Shown piece after piece: positions 47,298 through 56,021 of a stretch of 64,000 nucleotides of DNA; within the stretch, counting starts at the first letter, position 1, and the number at the start of each line of letters is the position of its first letter. The notes under the pieces were generated by a model that saw only the letters and a program-made list of their open reading frames with translations, was not told the DNA's origin and did not search any database. A program made the translations under genes and the position numbers. The stretch is from Clostridioides sp. ES-S-0054-01 (lineage in GTDB: Bacteria; Bacillota; Clostridia; Peptostreptococcales; Peptostreptococcaceae). The stretch is from the NCBI GenBank assembly GCA_021561035.1, contig CP067346.1, forward strand, positions 3,861,359 through 3,925,358, in the 5' to 3' direction.

Positions 47298-47732
47298 TTA
47301 AAATGGTATATCGTCATCATCTATAGCTTGGAAACCTTGTGGGTCTAAACCTTGAGGTTCAAAGCTTGGCTCAAAAGCTGGAGCACTCTCTCTATATGAA
47401 TTTTCCGATTTATTCTTACTATCCAAAGCTTGTACTGATCTAGTACTTACTTTTGTAAAAGTTCTCTTTTCACCTGATTGTGTCTGATAATTGTCTACTC
47501 TTATAGATCCTTGAAGTGCAACTAATCTACCTTTAGTTATGTAATTAGCACAAAACTCAGCAGATTTCCCCATTACTTCAACAGGTATAAAATCAGTTTC
47601 TTTAGATCCATCTTTTTTTACATAGTCTCTATCAATGGCTATTGTAAAGGATGCCACTGGTGTTCCTGTACCTGGGATGTATCTTAATTCAGGGTCTCTA
47701 GTCAATCTTCCCACTAATACAACTTGATTCAT
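47298..47732 (-). CDS. ssb: Single-stranded DNA-binding protein SSB
   Basis: The 144-residue protein has an OB fold (MNQVVLVGRLTRDPELRY, FIPVEVMGKSAEFCANY), a flexible linker and the acidic tail DDDIPF, which binds partner proteins. It lies between rpsF and rpsR as in most Firmicutes. Confidence 0.96.
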   Translation of the reverse strand: MNQVVLVGRLTRDPELRYIPGTGTPVASFTIAIDRDYVKKDGSKETDFIPVEVMGKSAEFCANYITKGRLVALQGSIRVDNYQTQSGEKRTFTKVSTRSVQALDSKNKSENSYRESAPAFEPSFEPQGLDPQGFQAIDDDDIPF

Positions 47733-47768
47733 AAAAACACCACCTATTTTTTATAATAAAACCAGTTA

Positions 47769-48047
47769 TTAAGCAACAACTATCATGTGTCTTATTACGT
47801 TTTCATTTATCTTTAAGTTTCTGTCTATCTCTTTAGGAACGTCTACTGCTGATTTGAAGTTAACTAATACATAGAAACCTTCTGTAAACTTAGCTATTGG
47901 ATAAGCTAATTTTTTAGTTCCCCAAGTATCAACTTTAACTATTTCTCCGTCAGTTGCAACAACTTCCTTAACTTTGTTTAGTATAGCCTCTCTTATTTCT
48001 TCATCAGAGTTTGGCTTTACCACATAAACTAATTCATAATTTCTCAC
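47769..48047 (-). CDS. rpsF: 30S ribosomal protein S6
   Basis: The 92-residue protein has RNYELVYVVKPNSDEE, WGTKKLAYPIAKFTEGFYV and the C-terminal LKINENVIRHMIV. It pairs with S18. A structured leader precedes it. Confidence 0.96.
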   Translation of the reverse strand: MRNYELVYVVKPNSDEEIREAILNKVKEVVATDGEIVKVDTWGTKKLAYPIAKFTEGFYVLVNFKSAVDVPKEIDRNLKINENVIRHMIVVA

Positions 48048-48059
48048 TATAATTCACCT

Positions 48060-48117
48060 CCCTTTGGACTTAACGGCTCTACACTCTTAGAGCAGAGAAA
48101 TGAGACTAAAATCTCAT
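48060..48117 (-). promoter_or_regulatory. Probable S6:S18 leader upstream of rpsF
   Basis: On the minus strand the leader has a hairpin ATGAGA..TCTCAT (48100-48117), then a second stem GCTCT..AGAGC (about 48077-48094) followed at once by CCG. Known rpsF leaders use a CCG bulge to bind S6:S18 and repress the operon. The match is by eye. Confidence 0.4.
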
Positions 48118-48205
48118 ACCTACATATTTTATCATTTATTCTTATTTCTGTCAATTTAAATTTTGGACAAAGTTTAGTATAAGATAAATTATATATTCTT
48201 AATTA

Positions 48206-48233
48206 ACAAGGGATGGCAACAGCCATCCCTTGT
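48206..48233 (-). terminator. Terminator of the aminotransferase gene
   Basis: Perfect 12-bp GC-richer arms at 48206-48217 and 48222-48233 with a 4-nt loop lie 30 nt past the stop codon. The following T-run is short. Confidence 0.65.
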
Positions 48234-48262
48234 AATATATCTATATAAGTTATTATTTTTAA

Positions 48263-49459
48263 TTAAGCTTCTACACCCATAGCCTCTTTTAATACAGCTG
48301 CTATATTTTTTATACCTTCTATTATCTTTTCTTCTGGCATATTTGAATAGTTAAGTCTGAAAGTATTTTCTCTACCACCATTAGGGAAGAATCCTCCTCC
48401 AGCAACATAAGCAACATTCTTATCTAGGCATTTTGGCATTAATTCTTTAGCATTTAAATTACTTGGAAGCTCTACCCATGTAAATAATCCACCTTCTGGA
48501 TGAGTAAATACTAATCCTTCTGGGAATTCTTCTTCCATAGTCTTAAGCATTACATCTCTACGTTTAACATAAACTGCTTTTATTTTGTCAACATGCGCAT
48601 CTAAGTCATACATATCCATAAATTTACTTACTTCCATTTGAGATATAGTTGATGCTTGTAAGTCTGCACCTTGTTTTGCAAAGTTAAATTTAGATAATAT
48701 TTCTGGAGAAGCACAAGTCCATCCTAATCTGTATCCTGGACAGAATATTTTAGAGAAAGTTCCTAAGAATATTACCAATCCTTTTGTATCCATTGATTTT
48801 AAAGATGGTAAAGTCTCTCCTTCAAATCTTAAATCTCCATATGGATTATCTTCTATTACTGGTATTTCAAATTTATTTACTATTTCCATGAATTTTTTAC
48901 GTCTTTCAAGTGGCCAAGTTCTTCCTGTTGGATTTTGGAAGTCAGGTATTACGTAAATCATTTTTATTCTATCAGTTGTTTCTAGTATTTTTTCTAATTC
49001 TTCCATTATCATTCCATCAGCATCTGTTGGAACATCTATGAATTTAGGTTGGTAAGATTTAAATGCGTTTATAGCTCCTATGTAAGATGGGCTTTCACAT
49101 AAAATTACATCACCCTCATCAATAAATACTTTTCCTGCAAAATCTAGACCTTGTTGAGAACCACTTGTAACTAATATATCATCTTTATTTACATTAGTTT
49201 TATTTTTCTCATTCATTCTAGCTGCTATTTTTTCTCTTAATGGTTCATATCCTTCTGTTGTAGTATATTGCATAGCTGATCTTCCATTTTCTTCAAGAAC
49301 TGCAACTGATACTTTTTTCATTTCCTCAACTGGAAATAACTCTGGAGCCGGCATTCCACCAGCAAAAGATATTATTTGTGGTTGTTGAGTAAGTTTTAAA
49401 AGCTCACGTATCTCTGATCCTTGTAAACCTTGCATTCTTTTCGCATATTTAACTGCCAT
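48263..49459 (-). CDS. PLP-dependent aminotransferase (class I/II, 2-aminoadipate/valine-pyruvate type)
   Basis: The 398-residue enzyme of the MocR/LysN-like aminotransferase group has no DNA-binding domain. Marks are ISFAGGMPAPELFP at the start, VTSGSQQGLDF, PDFQNPTGRTW, the PLP lysine in FLGTFSKIFCPGYRLG and the carboxylate-binding arginine near ENTFRLNYSN. The amino donor cannot be fixed by sequence. It is a single gene with its own terminator. Confidence 0.9.
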   Translation of the reverse strand: MAVKYAKRMQGLQGSEIRELLKLTQQPQIISFAGGMPAPELFPVEEMKKVSVAVLEENGRSAMQYTTTEGYEPLREKIAARMNEKNKTNVNKDDILVTSGSQQGLDFAGKVFIDEGDVILCESPSYIGAINAFKSYQPKFIDVPTDADGMIMEELEKILETTDRIKMIYVIPDFQNPTGRTWPLERRKKFMEIVNKFEIPVIEDNPYGDLRFEGETLPSLKSMDTKGLVIFLGTFSKIFCPGYRLGWTCASPEILSKFNFAKQGADLQASTISQMEVSKFMDMYDLDAHVDKIKAVYVKRRDVMLKTMEEEFPEGLVFTHPEGGLFTWVELPSNLNAKELMPKCLDKNVAYVAGGGFFPNGGRENTFRLNYSNMPEEKIIEGIKNIAAVLKEAMGVEA

Positions 49460-49561
49460 AATTAAAGCACCCCCATGAAAATGTTTTCTTCAATTTTTAT
49501 TATACCAAAATTTTGGATATTAATATACGGTATTTGACATTTTTTAAATGTTAAATTTTTA

Positions 49562-49747
49562 TCACTTTTTTATTAGCTTTTTTACTCTTTTTTCTAAGGT
49601 CTCTCTGTCAAGCATTATTAGCCTTGAACATTTGGTACATTTTATTTTTATATCCATTCCAATTCTTATGATTTCAAATTCTTTACACCCGCATGCATGT
49701 TGCTTTTTTAATTCAACAATATCACCTATTTTTAAATCCATTGGCAT
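49562..49747 (-). CDS. DUF951 protein
   Basis: The 61-residue protein opens MPMDLKIGDIVELKKQHACG and has two cysteine pairs (CGC and CTKC) that probably bind zinc, with an SH3-like look. DUF951 proteins occur widely in Firmicutes with unknown function, often near mscS, ychF or parB genes. It is last in the yedF operon. Confidence 0.85.
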   Translation of the reverse strand: MPMDLKIGDIVELKKQHACGCKEFEIIRIGMDIKIKCTKCSRLIMLDRETLEKRVKKLIKK

Positions 49748-49761
49748 AAATAATTAGCCTC

Positions 49762-50025
49762 CTAGTCTAACTTCTCTACTTTTTTTGAGCCATTTTCCAA
49801 TCTACTTATACAATAAATTCCTTTTATATCTACATTATTCTCAACTAAAATTGTTTTTATCTTTTCCATATCTTCAAAAGAAAATTTAATTGATATTCCA
49901 CAACTTGCTGTTATTTCTCTTGGTGTTGGAAGAGCCATTACTCTTAGACTATTTTCACCAAATAACTTTTCTGATCTTATTGCATGATGTGTCGAATTAA
50001 ACGACACTATATACATTTGATTCAT
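49762..50025 (-). CDS. DUF3343 putative selenium/sulfur carrier
   Basis: The 87-residue protein has the conserved LPTPREITASCGISIKF with a single cysteine. DUF3343 proteins are linked by gene neighbourhood to YedF and selenium use in bacteria. It lies 78 nt downstream of yedF on the same strand. Confidence 0.85.
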   Translation of the reverse strand: MNQMYIVSFNSTHHAIRSEKLFGENSLRVMALPTPREITASCGISIKFSFEDMEKIKTILVENNVDIKGIYCISRLENGSKKVEKLD

Positions 50026-50103
50026 TACTTAATCCTTTCTGACTATCTAATTCTCTTTGAGTTAATCTTTATTATTAGTTTTATATTATTAAACAAACAT
50101 ACA

Positions 50104-50706
50104 TTATATAGAAATAGTATTTGATGCATTCTTTAATGTCTCAACTATAGTATACATATTTGTAACTGAACCTACTTGTAATTTGTCTTTTAAATTATAG
50201 TAGTCTAAACAGGTCCCACAAGATAAGACTTCTACACCTGCACTTTCAAGTATTTTTAAGTTTTCTATAGTTTCTTCATTTTCAGCACTTAATTTTACTC
50301 CTCCGTTAGCTAAAAGTACATATTTAGGATAAGGTTTAGATTCTGTTAAAGTATATATAAATCCTTTTATTAATACTTTTCCTAATTCATCATTTCCAAG
50401 TCCCATCTTATCTGAAGATATAAATACACAGGTATCTTCTAGTTCACTTTCTTTATCATCTACAGTATTTTGTTCATCTAAGATATTTTGACCTTTTCTA
50501 ATTTCTATAGATATAAAATTCTCTTTTTCGTCAACAATATTTGCTTCACAATTTAAAGACTTAGCAAGTTTTAATACATTTTCTTTAGCTGTTTCATTGT
50601 CGACTGTTGTAACTACAATACCTTCTTCTATGTTATCTAATTCTTTCTTTGTATTTATAACTGGTTTCGGACAAGCAAGCCCTCTAGCATCTATTTTTAT
50701 ACTCAT
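50104..50706 (-). CDS. yedF: Selenium metabolism-associated protein YedF
   Basis: About 200 residues with an N-terminal TusA-like domain (IDARGLACPKPV, the sulfur/selenium-carrying cysteine) and a C-terminal DsrE-like domain with a conserved CGTC near residue 175. I favour ATG 50706 (MSIKID), which lies 12 nt after AAGGAG; a frame from 50736 is also open. It likely handles reactive selenium or sulfur with the DUF3343 protein. Confidence 0.88.
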   Translation of the reverse strand: MSIKIDARGLACPKPVINTKKELDNIEEGIVVTTVDNETAKENVLKLAKSLNCEANIVDEKENFISIEIRKGQNILDEQNTVDDKESELEDTCVFISSDKMGLGNDELGKVLIKGFIYTLTESKPYPKYVLLANGGVKLSAENEETIENLKILESAGVEVLSCGTCLDYYNLKDKLQVGSVTNMYTIVETLKNASNTISI

Positions 50707-50810
50707 TGTCTGATTCATCTCCTTAAAAATATTCATACAACTTATATTTTATCATAGATATTATCTTGCTTGTTATAGATTGTTTCTATACCATTATAGG
50801 TTTATTTATC

Positions 50811-52103
50811 TTACATTATTTCTAAGTTTTTATACATAAATACACCTTTTTGATAATATTCTAACTCTTTTTCTTTTGATATATTTGAATATAATTGCCC
50901 TAAGTCTATATATAAATTGGCCAATATTCTATTGTTACCTAAATCTGATACTATTTTTATGCATTTAATTAAATACTCAATTGCAAGAGTGACTTCATTT
51001 TGATTTTTATACATATTAGCATAGAATTTTAACACTTTATATTCATTGAACTTATTTTTATTTTTTATTGATGAAGCTAAAGCTATCTTACAATATTTTC
51101 TAGCCAAATCATAATCTTCTTTATCTATATATGCTTCTATTATCTTGAATAAACCTGACATCATATATTCATCTTCATCATTTTTCTTTATGTCATATAC
51201 CTTTTGTGAATATTCAAGTACTCTATCTGTCTCACCTATTTTTCTGTAAACGTCACAAATTGTTAAATACACATTTGCTAATCCAGTTTTATTATCTTCA
51301 TTTTCAAGTATTTTTAATGCTTTTTTAAAGTAATCTTTTGACTCTTCATATTTTCCAATTTCAAGCATATTATTTGCTTTTAACACCAAAATATCAACAT
51401 CTTCTTTTCTATCATTTCTATTATCTATTTCATTTATCTTATCTATGTACTTCAGTGACATATTTGGATTATCTAATTTTATGTAACAATATGCCATCTT
51501 ACTATATAGTTCCTTGTATATGTTAACATCCTCAAACTTATTCTCTAATAAAATTTCCTCTGCAAAATTAAAGTGACTTATTGCACCTTTATAAAAGTCT
51601 TCCTGCATGTATATTTTTCCTATGTTTAAATAACACTTAAGTATATTTTCACTATCACTATTTTTTATAAAGAAGTATAATGCCTTCTCAAAGTTTTCTA
51701 TAGCATCATTATAATTAGATTTTTTCAAATTGATATTAGCCATTAAATAATTACATCTGCCATAGTTCTCCATTAAATCGTATCTCTTACATATATCTAA
51801 AACTTCTTTTATTTGGGTCTCAGCCTTGTTTAACTCATTTTCTTTTATATAAATTTCGCTCTGTAGTATTAAATTATCAGTTATCTTTTTTGACTGCATC
51901 TCTTTAGTCTCTAACAAGTATTCTACACTTACATCTAGCTTATCGCCTAGATATTCCAACAGTTCATAACTAGTATGAGATTTATCTCTCTCTATATGGC
52001 TTATTTGTGCTGCTGTTATCCTATCTCCAGCTAATTCTTTTAATGTCATGTTTTTTTCTTTTCTTAATTTTTTAATCTTTTCTCCTAAGCTCAAAATTTC
52101 CAT
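50811..52103 (-). CDS. rstA: RRNPP-type regulator RstA
   Basis: About 430 residues: an N-terminal Xre helix-turn-helix (about 5-60: LGEKIKKLRKEKNMTLKELA, QISHIERDK), then TPR-like repeats to the end (for example ENFEKALYFF, CYLNIGKIYM, YFKKALKIL). This layout and the neighbourhood next to a lipoprotein and the cysteine desulfurase/parB genes match C. difficile RstA, known to promote sporulation and repress toxin and motility genes. The TPR part is thought to bind a peptide signal. I choose ATG 52103 behind AAAGGTGGG. It is a single-gene unit divergent from the lipoprotein. Confidence 0.88.
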   Translation of the reverse strand: MEILSLGEKIKKLRKEKNMTLKELAGDRITAAQISHIERDKSHTSYELLEYLGDKLDVSVEYLLETKEMQSKKITDNLILQSEIYIKENELNKAETQIKEVLDICKRYDLMENYGRCNYLMANINLKKSNYNDAIENFEKALYFFIKNSDSENILKCYLNIGKIYMQEDFYKGAISHFNFAEEILLENKFEDVNIYKELYSKMAYCYIKLDNPNMSLKYIDKINEIDNRNDRKEDVDILVLKANNMLEIGKYEESKDYFKKALKILENEDNKTGLANVYLTICDVYRKIGETDRVLEYSQKVYDIKKNDEDEYMMSGLFKIIEAYIDKEDYDLARKYCKIALASSIKNKNKFNEYKVLKFYANMYKNQNEVTLAIEYLIKCIKIVSDLGNNRILANLYIDLGQLYSNISKEKELEYYQKGVFMYKNLEIM

Positions 52104-52224
52104 ACTATTCCCACCTTTTGAAGACATTTTTTTATAATATAATTATAACTTATATTTATTTTAAAAACACTACTTTTATTTTACAATATTTTCTGTGTAC
52201 ATTAAATGATTTCCCATAAAAATG

Positions 52225-52237
52225 ACTAAAATTTAGT
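52225..52237. promoter_or_regulatory. Palindrome in the rstA upstream region
   Basis: ACTAAAATTTAGT is a near-perfect palindrome about 120 bp upstream of the rstA start and lies in the AT-rich gap between divergent rstA and the lipoprotein gene. RstA is reported to bind an imperfect inverted repeat in its own promoter. Whether this is that site cannot be decided here. Confidence 0.3.
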
Positions 52238-52362
52238 TTATTTTGAATTTAATTAATTTAAATAAATCATTTTTTAAATTTGTTACTATTTTGTATTCAT
52301 ATATTTGCTCATAACGACTATAATTATATATAAGAATAGTTTTTAAGAGGGGAGAAATTTTT

Positions 52363-52938
52363 ATGAAAAATAAGAAAATAATGTTAGTGTTAAGTATATT
52401 ATCTATATCTATATTTGCAGTTGGTTGTACTAATGCTCAAAATGGAAATGATACATCTAAAAAAGAAACTAAGAGCAATACAAATGTTGAACAACCAAAA
52501 GAAGAAAACAACACTGAAAAAGAGGTTCCTAACAAAAAAACTACATCTACTCCAAAAGAAGAGACTAAAACTCAATCGGTTACTATTTACTCTTTTGATG
52601 TAGACAAGACAGATTTAATTGAAAATAAGGTTGATTTAAGCAAAATTGATGAAAACATTCTATTTGAAGAACTTCAAAAACTTAAAGTTGTTCCAGAATC
52701 TGCAAAATTAAATTCATTTACTACAAAAGACATTAATGGTGTAAAAACTGGTATATTAGACGTTAGCTCTGATTTTACAAAATCAAATTTAGGTAGTGAT
52801 GCAGAAACTTTAATGCTTGATTCAGTTGCTCGTACTTACATAAAAAATATGAATGTTGAACAAATAAAAATTACGGTTGATGGCTCTAATTATGAAAGTG
52901 GTCATATAGTTCTTGAAGAAGGGGATTACTTAAAGTAA
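52363..52938 (+). CDS. GerMN-like lipoprotein
   Basis: The 191-residue protein has a classic lipoprotein signal (KKIMLVLSILSISIFAVGC, cysteine at residue 22), a low-complexity K/E/T/N-rich spacer to about residue 75 and a C-terminal domain (about 76-190) resembling the GerMN fold seen in GerM and sporulation or germination proteins. It should be anchored on the outer face of the membrane. It has a good ribosome binding site (GAGGGGAGA) and its own terminator. Confidence 0.75.
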   Translation: MKNKKIMLVLSILSISIFAVGCTNAQNGNDTSKKETKSNTNVEQPKEENNTEKEVPNKKTTSTPKEETKTQSVTIYSFDVDKTDLIENKVDLSKIDENILFEELQKLKVVPESAKLNSFTTKDINGVKTGILDVSSDFTKSNLGSDAETLMLDSVARTYIKNMNVEQIKITVDGSNYESGHIVLEEGDYLK

Positions 52939-52966
52939 CTTCTTAAAACAATTATCAAATAGATTA

Positions 52967-52996
52967 GAGGTTCTTAGGAACCCCTTTTCTTTTTTG
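52967..52996 (+). terminator. Terminator of the lipoprotein gene
   Basis: Stem AGAGGTTC/GAACCCCT around a 4-nt loop (about 52967-52984), then CTTTTTT on the plus strand. Confidence 0.7.
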
Positions 52997-52999
52997 TAT

Positions 53000-53047
53000 A
53001 AAAAAGGAGATGATTCAAATCTTTATTTTGATACATCCCCATTTTTT
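53000..53047 (-). terminator. Terminator of the cysteine desulfurase gene
   Basis: A long imperfect stem (about 53000-53020 with 53025-53047, sharing GGAGATG/CATCCCC pairing) has A/T runs on both sides and lies 27 nt past the stop codon. Confidence 0.65.
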
Positions 53048-53073
53048 ATTTCTATATATTATTAAACTCCATA

Positions 53074-54216
53074 CTATTTATTTTTTGAAATTTTCTTCAA
53101 AGCTTCCACTGCTTTATCTATCTCATCTTTTGTATTGAAATATCCTATACTAAATCTCACTGCACCTTGCTTTAAGGTACCTAAAGTAGTATGTGCTAGT
53201 GGAGAACAATGTATTCCTGATCTAGTAGCTATATTATAATCACTATCTAATAAAAAAGTAACCTCTCCAGAATCCATATTTCCTATATTTAGAGCTATTA
53301 CTGATGCTCTTTTTTTACTATCTTTTGGTCCATATATCTTTATATCTGGTACTTCCTCTAACTTGTCTATCATATATTGACATAATTCTTCTTCATGTTG
53401 TCTTATATTGTTGATTCCTCTTTCAAATATAAATAATATACCTTGATTAAGACCTGCTATGCCTGGAGTATTATGAGTTCCTGATTCATATTTATCTGGG
53501 AACAATTCTGGTTGAATCATTTCTTCTGATTTACTACCTGTTCCACCTTCTTTTAAGATATTTAAATTTAGTCCTTCTCTTACATATAATATACCTGTTC
53601 CTTGAGGCCCAAATAAGCATTTATGACCTGGCATTGCCAACATATCTATATTACATTCATTTACATCTATATCATAAACACCTGCTGTTTGTGATGCATC
53701 TACTAAAAACAGTATCTTATGTTTTTTAGCTATTTCTCCAACCTTTTTTATATCGATTAAAGTTCCACATACATTAGATGCATGTGTTGTTACAATCAAT
53801 TTAGTATTCTTTTTTATTGATTTTTCTAAGTCTTCATAATCTAGAAAACCCTCATAGTCGCATTTTACTACAGTATTCTCAACACCTTTTTTTTCCAATG
53901 CTTTTATAGGTCTTATTACTGAATTATGCTCCATAGACGTTGTTATTACGTGGTCTCCTTCTTGTAATACACCTTTTATTGCTAAATTTAGAGAATCTGT
54001 TGCATTAGATGTAAATACTATATTCATAGGATTACTAACATTGAACAACTTAGCTATATTCTCTCTTGCATCATATATTTCCCTAGCAGCTCTCATAGCA
54101 AGTTTATGCCCTGCTCTACCTGGATTTGCACAATAGTTTTTCATACAATCTAAAACAGCATCATACACTCTTTCAGGTTTTGGATACGTAGTTGCAGCAT
54201 TATCTAAATAAATCAT
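53074..54216 (-). CDS. Cysteine desulfurase-family aminotransferase (class V)
   Basis: The 380-residue PLP enzyme opens IYLDNAATTYPKP, with HNSVIRPIKAL, VDASQTAGVYDID, the PLP lysine in AMPGHKCLFGPQG and the loop GIHCSPLAHTTLG with the reactive cysteine. It resembles the EF2568-like group of cysteine desulfurases linked to selenium genes. It follows parB by 32 nt and probably shares its transcript. Confidence 0.88.
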   Translation of the reverse strand: MIYLDNAATTYPKPERVYDAVLDCMKNYCANPGRAGHKLAMRAAREIYDARENIAKLFNVSNPMNIVFTSNATDSLNLAIKGVLQEGDHVITTSMEHNSVIRPIKALEKKGVENTVVKCDYEGFLDYEDLEKSIKKNTKLIVTTHASNVCGTLIDIKKVGEIAKKHKILFLVDASQTAGVYDIDVNECNIDMLAMPGHKCLFGPQGTGILYVREGLNLNILKEGGTGSKSEEMIQPELFPDKYESGTHNTPGIAGLNQGILFIFERGINNIRQHEEELCQYMIDKLEEVPDIKIYGPKDSKKRASVIALNIGNMDSGEVTFLLDSDYNIATRSGIHCSPLAHTTLGTLKQGAVRFSIGYFNTKDEIDKAVEALKKISKNK

Positions 54217-54248
54217 AACAATATTCCTCTCTGTTTTATATTTTTGTT

Positions 54249-55112
54249 CTATTCAAGAAGCATTGATACAATACTGTTTAAGTCGTCATCATTATAGTAT
54301 TCTATCTCTATTTTACCTTTTTTCTTTCCTTTGGAAATATTCACTTTTGTTCCAAAGATATTTCTAAGTTTATCTTCTACGTCTAATATAAATACATCTT
54401 TAGGCTTAGATTTTTTTGGTACTTCTTCTTTATTTTCAGATATCTTTTTAGCTATATTTTCGACTTCTCTTACAGAAAGTTCTTCTTCTTCTATTTTTTT
54501 TGCTATTTGTAATTGTAAATCTTTATCTACAATCCTTAATAAAGCCTTTCCATGACCTGCCGTAATTCTACCACTATCTATCATCTCTATGACATCTTGT
54601 CCAAGGTTTAAAAGTCTTAGTGTATTAGTTATATGAGGTCTACTTTTACCAACGGCTTCTGATATTTCTTCTTGAGTTACATTGTAATGCTCTATTAAAC
54701 TCTTATATGCTAGAGCCTCTTCTATTGAGTTTAAATCTTCCCTCTGTAAGTTTTCAATTAAGGCTATCTCCATTACATCTTTCATATCTATATCTTTAAT
54801 TATAGCAGGTATTTGATTTTTATTTGCAAGTTTTGATGCTCTAAATCTTCTTTCTCCAGCTATTATCATATATTTATCATTTTCATCCATTTTAACCACT
54901 ATCGGTTGTAAAACACCATAATTTTTTATAGAATCAGAAAGTACTTTTATCTTTTCTTCATCAAACTGTTTTCTAGGTTGAACTTCGTTTGGATATATTT
55001 TGTCTATATCTATGTTGACTATTTCTTTTTCTGAAGTTTCTCCTTTAATTTCTGGTATCAACGCACTAAGACCTCTACCTAATCTATTACTTCTTCTAGA
55101 CTTATTTTCCAT
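54249..55112 (-). CDS. parB: Chromosome partitioning protein ParB (Spo0J)
   Basis: The 287-residue ParB has the N-terminal CTPase/ParB box (IYPNEVQPRKQFDE, IAGERRFRASKLA, ENLQREDLN), the helix-turn-helix (VTQEEISEAVGKSRPHITN) and a C-terminal dimer domain. Its start lies 1 nt after the parA stop codon. It loads at parS and slides as a CTP clamp. Confidence 0.95.
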   Translation of the reverse strand: MENKSRRSNRLGRGLSALIPEIKGETSEKEIVNIDIDKIYPNEVQPRKQFDEEKIKVLSDSIKNYGVLQPIVVKMDENDKYMIIAGERRFRASKLANKNQIPAIIKDIDMKDVMEIALIENLQREDLNSIEEALAYKSLIEHYNVTQEEISEAVGKSRPHITNTLRLLNLGQDVIEMIDSGRITAGHGKALLRIVDKDLQLQIAKKIEEEELSVREVENIAKKISENKEEVPKKSKPKDVFILDVEDKLRNIFGTKVNISKGKKKGKIEIEYYNDDDLNSIVSMLLE

Positions 55113-55113
55113 A

Positions 55114-55887
55114 CTACCATTCCTCCTCTTCTAAATCTATAAATTCTTCTGCTAGTTCCAAATAAGCTACAGACCCTCTACATCTTTTATCATAATAAAT
55201 TACAGGTTTCCCATGACTTGGAGCTTCTGCAAGTCTTACATTTCTTGGAATTAGAGTTGTATATACACTTCCTTTAAAGTATTTCTTAACTTCTTCAACT
55301 ACTTGTATTGATAGATTAGCTCTTCCATCAAACATACTTAAAACAACGCCTTGAATCTCTATGTCAGCATTTAATCTTGATTTTACTAAATTTATAGTCT
55401 CCATCAATTGACTAACACCTTCTAAAGCATAATATTCACATTGTATTGGAATTAAAACACTATCTACAGCAGTTAAACAATTTATTGTAAGCATCCCAAG
55501 TGAGGGTGGACAATCTAAAAATATATAATCATATTCATCTATTACTGCTTTTATGGAATTTTTTAAAATATACTCTCTGTTAGTTTTAGATGTAAGCTCT
55601 ATCTCTGCACCTGATAGTTCAGTAGCTGATGGAACTACATCCACATTTTCAAATTCAGTACTTATTATTGCTTCTTTAATATGTAACCCATCTAACATAA
55701 TTTCATAGATTGTATTTTCTACTTCATTTTTATTAATACCATATCCACTGGTTGTATTTCCTTGTGGGTCTAAATCTAATACTAATATTTTCTTTCCTAA
55801 AGTTCCTAAACTAGCACTTAAATTTACATTTGTTGTAGTTTTCCCGACTCCACCCTTTTGATTGAATACAGCTATAACTTTGCCCAT
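55114..55887 (-). CDS. parA: Chromosome partitioning ATPase ParA (Soj)
   Basis: The 257-residue deviant Walker ATPase has NQKGGVGKTTTNVNL, LDLDPQGNTTSG and DCPPSLGMLTIN. With ParB it drives origin segregation and influences DnaA in Firmicutes. GGGGGGAAC precedes the start. Confidence 0.95.
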   Translation of the reverse strand: MGKVIAVFNQKGGVGKTTTNVNLSASLGTLGKKILVLDLDPQGNTTSGYGINKNEVENTIYEIMLDGLHIKEAIISTEFENVDVVPSATELSGAEIELTSKTNREYILKNSIKAVIDEYDYIFLDCPPSLGMLTINCLTAVDSVLIPIQCEYYALEGVSQLMETINLVKSRLNADIEIQGVVLSMFDGRANLSIQVVEEVKKYFKGSVYTTLIPRNVRLAEAPSHGKPVIYYDKRCRGSVAYLELAEEFIDLEEEEW

Positions 55888-55998
55888 GATGTTCCCCCCT
55901 TTAAGAATTAAATTAATTTTAAATGTTGAATAGGTGTTTTTTAATTATAAATAATGTCTATAAATCAATTTATATTACAAGGCTTATATTACAAAAAA

Positions 55999-56021
55999 AG
56001 ATTACTGATAAGCAGTAATCT
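55999..56021 (-). terminator. Terminator of noc
   Basis: Perfect 9-bp arms at 55999-56007 and 56013-56021 with a 5-nt loop and seven T on the minus strand directly follow the noc stop codon. Confidence 0.85.
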
